Positions 59,732-64,000 of a stretch of 64,000 bases of DNA are shown here, piece after piece. The stretch is from Prochlorococcus sp. AG-355-K03 (lineage in GTDB: Bacteria > Cyanobacteriota > Cyanobacteriia > PCC-6307 > Cyanobiaceae), in the NCBI GenBank assembly GCA_003278685.1, contig QCDS01000001.1, forward strand, positions 124,001-188,000, given 5' to 3'. Under the pieces are notes generated by a model. It saw only the letters and a program-made list of their open reading frames with translations. It ran no database searches and was not told where the DNA came from. A program made the position numbers and the translations under genes. The stretch's first letter is position 1; each line of letters starts with the position of its first letter.

Positions 59732-61014
59732 TCTTCAAATCTTATTTTTACTGAGTTAGCGTGGCTATGTAAGCCCTCACTATTAGCAAGATTTAAAATA
59801 TCAATGCTATGAACTTTTAAACTTTCTTCATTGAATTCTATTATTGAAGTATTTTTCATAAAAGTTTCAACCCCCAAAGAACCGCTAAATCTTGAATTAC
59901 CTGATGTGGGTAAAGTATGATTTGGTCCAGCAAGATAATCTCCAACGGCTTCTGGTGTCCATTTTCCTAAAAATATCGCCCCTGCATTCTCTATCTCTGA
60001 AAGAATTTTTTTTGAATCTATAGTAAGAATTTCTAGGTGTTCAGGGGCAAAGTTATTGCTTAGTTCAATACATGATTCATAATTCTCGCAAATCACAATT
60101 AAACCCCAATTTTTTATTGATTGCATGCAAATTTCTTTTCTTGGATGACGATCTATTTTTTTATAAAGTTCTTCTAAAACTTCTTTTGCCTGGTTCTTGG
60201 ATGTAGTAAGAAGTATTGATGAAGCTAAAGGATCATGTTCCGCTTGCGCTAGTAGATCAGATGCTATATGAGTGGTTTGAGCAGTTTTATCCGCAATTAT
60301 TAATATTTCACTTGGACCAGCTAAAGAATCAATCCCTGTAGAACCATAAATGAGTTTTTTCGCAGTTGTAACATAGATATTCCCTGGACCTGAAACAACA
60401 TCGACTTTATTGATTAGATTTGTGCCAAATGCCAAAGCACCAATTGCTTGAGCTCCTCCAATTCTAAATACTTTATTGATCCCTGATAAGTGAGCTGCAG
60501 CTAAAACAGTTTTGTTTATTTCCCCTTCTTTATTCCCAGGAGATACCATTATAATTTCTTCTACTCCTGCTACTTTTGCGGGTATTGCATTCATTAATAC
60601 AGTACTTGGATACGCAGCTCTACCTCCAGGAATATAAATACCTGCACTTTTAACTGGTCTCCATCTTCTTTGGACTACATCACCATATTTACCTTTTATA
60701 GTGAAAGACTGAGGAATTTCTTTTTCATGGAATTTTTGAATTCTTTTATGAGCTTCCTCAAGTGATCGCTTCAAATTGTTATCAATTTCATCCCATGCCT
60801 TCTTTATTTGTGCAGCACTCACTTGCATAGGGTCAGGGTCGAATCCATCAAATTTTTTTGTATATTTTCTCACTGCTATATCTCTATAATTTTTTACTTC
60901 TCGAAGAATTTCTTCGACTGTTGCAGTTATTTTGTTATTGTTTTCTGAGTTAGTTCGAGTTGAAATCCTTTTTAATTCTTGGATAGCATCTTGTTTATTA
61001 TTAATGATCTTCAT
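59728..61014 (-). CDS. hisD: Histidinol dehydrogenase
   Basis: HisD performs the last two steps of histidine synthesis with NAD. The 428-residue product has [15 protein letters not shown]-type ([24 protein letters not shown]), the [10 protein letters not shown] and [15 protein letters not shown] segments and the zinc-ligand region [13 protein letters not shown]. It is divergent from rpsT with 135 bases between. This strongly conserved family leaves no doubt. Confidence 0.96.
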   Translation of the reverse strand: MKIINNKQDAIQELKRISTRTNSENNNKITATVEEILREVKNYRDIAVRKYTKKFDGFDPDPMQVSAAQIKKAWDEIDNNLKRSLEEAHKRIQKFHEKEIPQSFTIKGKYGDVVQRRWRPVKSAGIYIPGGRAAYPSTVLMNAIPAKVAGVEEIIMVSPGNKEGEINKTVLAAAHLSGINKVFRIGGAQAIGALAFGTNLINKVDVVSGPGNIYVTTAKKLIYGSTGIDSLAGPSEILIIADKTAQTTHIASDLLAQAEHDPLASSILLTTSKNQAKEVLEELYKKIDRHPRKEICMQSIKNWGLIVICENYESCIELSNNFAPEHLEILTIDSKKILSEIENAGAIFLGKWTPEAVGDYLAGPNHTLPTSGNSRFSGSLGVETFMKNTSIIEFNEESLKVHSIDILNLANSEGLHSHANSVKIRFED

Positions 61015-61092
61015 GTGCTTAATTTTTCAAATTGAAAGGATCCTAACCAATTTAATAACTCTTTAATTTAGATTATATTAAACTATATATGA

Positions 61093-61122
61093 TTGATAAG
61101 TAGTCGATCTATTTGTTATGAT
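61093..61122 (+). promoter_or_regulatory. Candidate sigma-70-type promoter of rpsT
   Basis: TTGATA (61093-61098) and TATGAT (61117-61122) are separated by 18 bases, leaving a leader of about 20 bases before the rpsT GTG at 61150. It is a good match in the gap divergent to hisD. Confidence 0.45.
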
Positions 61123-61149
61123 TAAAAATTCCTACTTAATGTAAATTCT

Positions 61150-61443
61150 GTGGCCAATAACAAATCTGCAAAAAAGAGAATCCAAATTGCCGAAAGAAAC
61201 CGTTTAATTAATAAGTCATATAAATCTACAGTAAGAACTTTGACTAAAAAAACTTTAGAAAATTGTGCAAAATATAAAAAAGACCCAAATGAGGAAAATA
61301 AAAATTTAGTCAAGACAAGCCTTAACAAAGCTTTCAGTTTAATAGATAAAGCGGTTAAAAAAAATGTTCTTCATAAAAACAATGGGGCTAATAGAAAATC
61401 GAAAATTAACAATTTTGTAAAAACTACACTTATTGCAAAGTAA
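61150..61443 (+). CDS. rpsT: 30S ribosomal protein S20
   Basis: S20 is a helical primary 16S rRNA-binding protein. The 97-residue product begins MANNKSAKKRIQIAERNRLINKSYKS at a GTG codon and has ENKNLVKTSLNKAFSLIDKAVKKNVLHKNNGANRKSKI, typical of S20. It has its own promoter candidate and is followed 16 bases later by tatD. Confidence 0.95.
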   Translation: MANNKSAKKRIQIAERNRLINKSYKSTVRTLTKKTLENCAKYKKDPNEENKNLVKTSLNKAFSLIDKAVKKNVLHKNNGANRKSKINNFVKTTLIAK

Positions 61444-61459
61444 AAGGTAGATCACAATA

Positions 61460-62254
61460 ATGAGCGATATAGAACTCATAGACTCGCATTGTCATTTAAT
61501 ATTTGAAAATTTTGAGAAAGATCTTGAAGATGTTGTTTTAAGATTGCGTTCAAAAGGTGTAAAAAAATTAGTTCATGCATGTTGTGAATTAACAGAAATT
61601 CCAAAATTGAAAAAAATATCTAACGAATTTAATGAAATTTACTATTCAGTTGGTTTGCATCCGCTAGAAGCAAAAAAATGGGAACAAAGTTCAAAATCTC
61701 TTTTGAGAAAATCAGCTCAAGAAGATAGAAGAGTTGTAGCTATTGGGGAATTAGGCTTAGATTTTTTTAAAAATGAAAACAAAACTCAGCAAATAGAAGC
61801 ACTTATTCCGCAAATGGAGTTAGCTTATGAACTCAAATTGCCTGTAATTATCCATTGCAGAGATGCTGCAAATGAAATGATTAAGATATGTAGTGATCTA
61901 TCTAAAAAAGGGAAATGTCCTGATGGTGTTCTTCATTGTTGGACAGGAACCTCTAAAGAAATGAAGCAATTCTTGGATCTTGGATTTTACATCAGTTTTA
62001 GTGGAATAGTAACTTTCCCAAAAGCATATGAAATTCATGAGTGTGCCAAAATAGTCCCAAATGATAAATACCTTATTGAAACAGACTCACCATTTTTAGC
62101 TCCTGTCCCTCATAGGGGTAAAAGAAATGAACCTGCATTCGTTGAAAATGTTGCCAATTTTATGGCTGATTTAAGATCCACTGAATTAATTACAATTGCT
62201 AAAGAGTCATCTAAGAATGCTGAAGATTTGTTTAAATTTGACTTGTTAAGTTGA
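61460..62254 (+). CDS. tatD: TatD-family metal-dependent hydrolase
   Basis: A metal-dependent DNase-like TIM-barrel hydrolase. The first metal ligands are H10 and H12 in LIDSHCHLIFE; others are in GELGLDFF, VIIHCRDAA, VLHCWTGT and IETDSPFLAPVPHRGKRNEP. At 264 residues it is full length. It sits between rpsT and rpoB, a conserved order in picocyanobacteria. Its natural substrate is uncertain; it has been implicated in DNA repair and protein quality control elsewhere. Confidence 0.92.
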   Translation: MSDIELIDSHCHLIFENFEKDLEDVVLRLRSKGVKKLVHACCELTEIPKLKKISNEFNEIYYSVGLHPLEAKKWEQSSKSLLRKSAQEDRRVVAIGELGLDFFKNENKTQQIEALIPQMELAYELKLPVIIHCRDAANEMIKICSDLSKKGKCPDGVLHCWTGTSKEMKQFLDLGFYISFSGIVTFPKAYEIHECAKIVPNDKYLIETDSPFLAPVPHRGKRNEPAFVENVANFMADLRSTELITIAKESSKNAEDLFKFDLLS

Positions 62255-62301
62255 CGTAGCAGCTGTTAATATAAGGAATTACTGGAATTTTTCTTAATTA
62301 T

Positions 62302-62330
62302 TTGACTTTAACTTACACAGTTAATGATTT
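62302..62330 (+). promoter_or_regulatory. Possible promoter upstream of rpoB
   Basis: TTGACT (62302-62307) is a fair -35 box in the 237-base gap before rpoB, but the -10 position 17 bases later (TGATTT, 62325-62330) matches only loosely. The distance to the ATG would give a leader of about 155 bases. Confidence 0.25.
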
Positions 62331-62491
62331 ATCTATCAGCTTTAAATAAAATTTAATTCTTTTTATTAGATTGTTTTTTGTTGAAATCGAGATTTAACAG
62401 TTGATCTCATATTAAGTGAAAAGTTAAAGAACTAATTATTAAGTAGATTAAAAGTAAATAGTTAAATCTCACAAAATCGCAGGTTTCTTGG

Positions 62492-64000
62492 ATGAGCAGT
62501 AGCGCTTTACAGGTAGCAAAAACAGCTACTTATCTACCAGATTTAGTTGAAGTACAAAGAGCAAGCTTTAAATGGTTTTTGGAAAAAGGTTTAATAGAAG
62601 AACTACAAAATTTTTCCCCCATTTCTGATTACACAGGTAAATTAGAATTACATTTTATCGGTGATGAATACAGGTTGAAAAGACCTAGGCATGATGTTGA
62701 GGAAGCCAAAAGAAGAGATGCTACATTTGCATCTCAGATGTATGTAACTTGCAGGTTAATCAATAAAGAGACAGGGGAAATTAAAGAACAAGAAGTATTT
62801 ATTGGCGAATTACCATTAATGACTGAAAGAGGAACTTTCATCATTAATGGTGCCGAAAGAGTTATTGTTAATCAAATTGTGCGAAGCCCTGGAGTATATT
62901 TCAAAGATGAACTTGATAAAAATGGTCGAAGAACTTATAACGCTAGCGTTATTCCTAATAGAGGAGCATGGTTAAAATTCGAGACTGATAAAAATAATTT
63001 ACTTTATGTGAGAGTCGATAAAACTAGAAAAATTAATGCTCATGTTCTTATGAGAGCGATGGGTCTTTCAGATAATGATGTTGTTGATAAACTTAGGCAT
63101 CCCGAGTTTTATCAAAGCTCAATTGAGTCAGCTAATGACGAGGGTATAAATTCAGAAGATCAGGCATTACTTGAGCTATATAAGAAGCTACGTCCTGGTG
63201 AACCGCCTTCCGTTTCTGGCGGACAACAGCTTTTACACAGTAGATTTTTTGATCCCAAAAGATATGATTTAGGCCGAGTTGGTAGATATAAAATAAATAA
63301 AAAATTGAGACTCACCGTTCCAGACGATGTGAGAACACTTACCCATGAAGATGTTCTTTCTACCATTGACTATTTAATTAATCTAGAATTGGATATTGGC
63401 GGTGCTAGTTTGGATGACATTGACCACCTAGGTAATCGAAGGGTTAGATCTGTAGGAGAACTTCTTCAAAATCAAGTGAGGGTTGGACTTAATCGTTTAG
63501 AGAGAATTATCAAAGAAAGAATGACTGTTGGAGAAACAGATTCTCTAACTCCCGCTCAACTAGTCAATCCCAAACCTCTGGTAGCTGCAATAAAGGAATT
63601 TTTTGGCTCCAGTCAATTAAGTCAGTTCATGGATCAAACTAATCCTCTAGCTGAATTGACACACAAGAGAAGAATCTCAGCATTAGGCCCAGGAGGTTTA
63701 ACTAGAGAAAGAGCAGGCTTTGCGGTAAGGGATATACACCCTTCACATTATGGAAGATTATGCCCTATTGAGACTCCTGAAGGTCCGAATGCAGGACTTA
63801 TAAATTCATTAGCTACCCACGCAAGAGTTAACGAGTATGGGTTTATTGAAACGCCTTTTTGGGAAGTAAATGACGGTAAAGTTAATAAAATAGGTAATCC
63901 TGTTTATTTGTCTGCTGATTTAGAAGATGAATGTAGGGTGGCTCCAGGAGACGTTGCTACTGACAAGGACGGTAATATAATTGCAAATTTAATACCAGTT
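62492..64000 (+). CDS. rpoB: DNA-directed RNA polymerase subunit beta (3' truncated by window edge)
   Basis: The beta subunit forms one jaw and part of the active site of RNA polymerase. The frame begins [23 protein letters not shown] at ATG 62492 and stays open to the window end, giving the first 503 codons. It includes the [21 protein letters not shown] segment and the rifampicin-binding region around 63620-63720 ([18 protein letters not shown], then [13 protein letters not shown]). rpoC1 and rpoC2 would be expected downstream in a cyanobacterium. Confidence 0.97.
   Translation, partial: MSSSALQVAKTATYLPDLVEVQRASFKWFLEKGLIEELQNFSPISDYTGKLELHFIGDEYRLKRPRHDVEEAKRRDATFASQMYVTCRLINKETGEIKEQEVFIGELPLMTERGTFIINGAERVIVNQIVRSPGVYFKDELDKNGRRTYNASVIPNRGAWLKFETDKNNLLYVRVDKTRKINAHVLMRAMGLSDNDVVDKLRHPEFYQSSIESANDEGINSEDQALLELYKKLRPGEPPSVSGGQQLLHSRFFDPKRYDLGRVGRYKINKKLRLTVPDDVRTLTHEDVLSTIDYLINLELDIGGASLDDIDHLGNRRVRSVGELLQNQVRVGLNRLERIIKERMTVGETDSLTPAQLVNPKPLVAAIKEFFGSSQLSQFMDQTNPLAELTHKRRISALGPGGLTRERAGFAVRDIHPSHYGRLCPIETPEGPNAGLINSLATHARVNEYGFIETPFWEVNDGKVNKIGNPVYLSADLEDECRVAPGDVATDKDGNIIANLIPV

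Overview
The window is a very AT-rich, gene-dense piece of a bacterial chromosome. It looks like a high-light-adapted Prochlorococcus or a very close marine picocyanobacterium. The evidence is psaA, psaB, psaI and psaL, a ferredoxin-type glutamate synthase, an orthologue of the cyanobacterial MPBQ methyltransferase, a cobalamin-pathway CbiG-CobJ fusion, cyanobacterial DUF1997 and DUF3493 proteins, short intergenic spacers and strong A/T codon preference. The genus call rests on recognised protein sequences and gene order; no database search was run.

Layout: 1-14479 is the S10/spc/alpha ribosomal supercluster, running from a truncated rplB to rplQ, with secY, adk, rpoA, truA, rplM, rpsI, rpmE and prfA, all on the plus strand. 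rpsN, rpmD and infA are missing from the places they hold in E. coli, and rpmJ encodes an L36 without zinc ligands. 14492-19133 holds an HNH nuclease, alanine racemase, tRNA-Ser(GCU), a HAD hydrolase and cbiG-cobJ. 19134-24076 is the psaAB photosystem I operon, with a structured leader and a clear terminator. 24132-30411 is a mixed region: a membrane glycosyltransferase, psaI-psaL, a divergent NlpC/P60 and beta-lactamase-like pair, a recombinase-like protein without its catalytic serine, lipA and a YciI-like protein. glsF (30412-34986) diverges from the str operon rpsL-rpsG-fusA-tufA-rpsJ (35181-39890).

39947-51716 carries a Lon-N-domain protein, MPBQ methyltransferase, pheA, DUF1997, rnhB, rne, dapL, clpS, a radical-SAM protein associated with PSII high-light acclimation, two glycosyltransferases and tRNA-Thr(CGU). 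51771-57680 is a DUF3493 protein followed by the nusA operon on the minus strand (rimP-nusA-ylxR-infB). 57840-64000 carries htrA, rpiA, hisD, rpsT, tatD and the 5' part of rpoB.

Most of the window is core machinery for translation, transcription and photosynthesis. I found no prophage, insertion sequence or CRISPR array. The best leads for something new are the serine-less recombinase with its one-base-spaced 70-residue partner, the stem-loops in the psaA leader and before rpsJ and rplE, the Cys-less L36, the PNPase-docking peptide of RNase E encoded inside the rne/rnhB overlap, and the tandem repeats in IF2.
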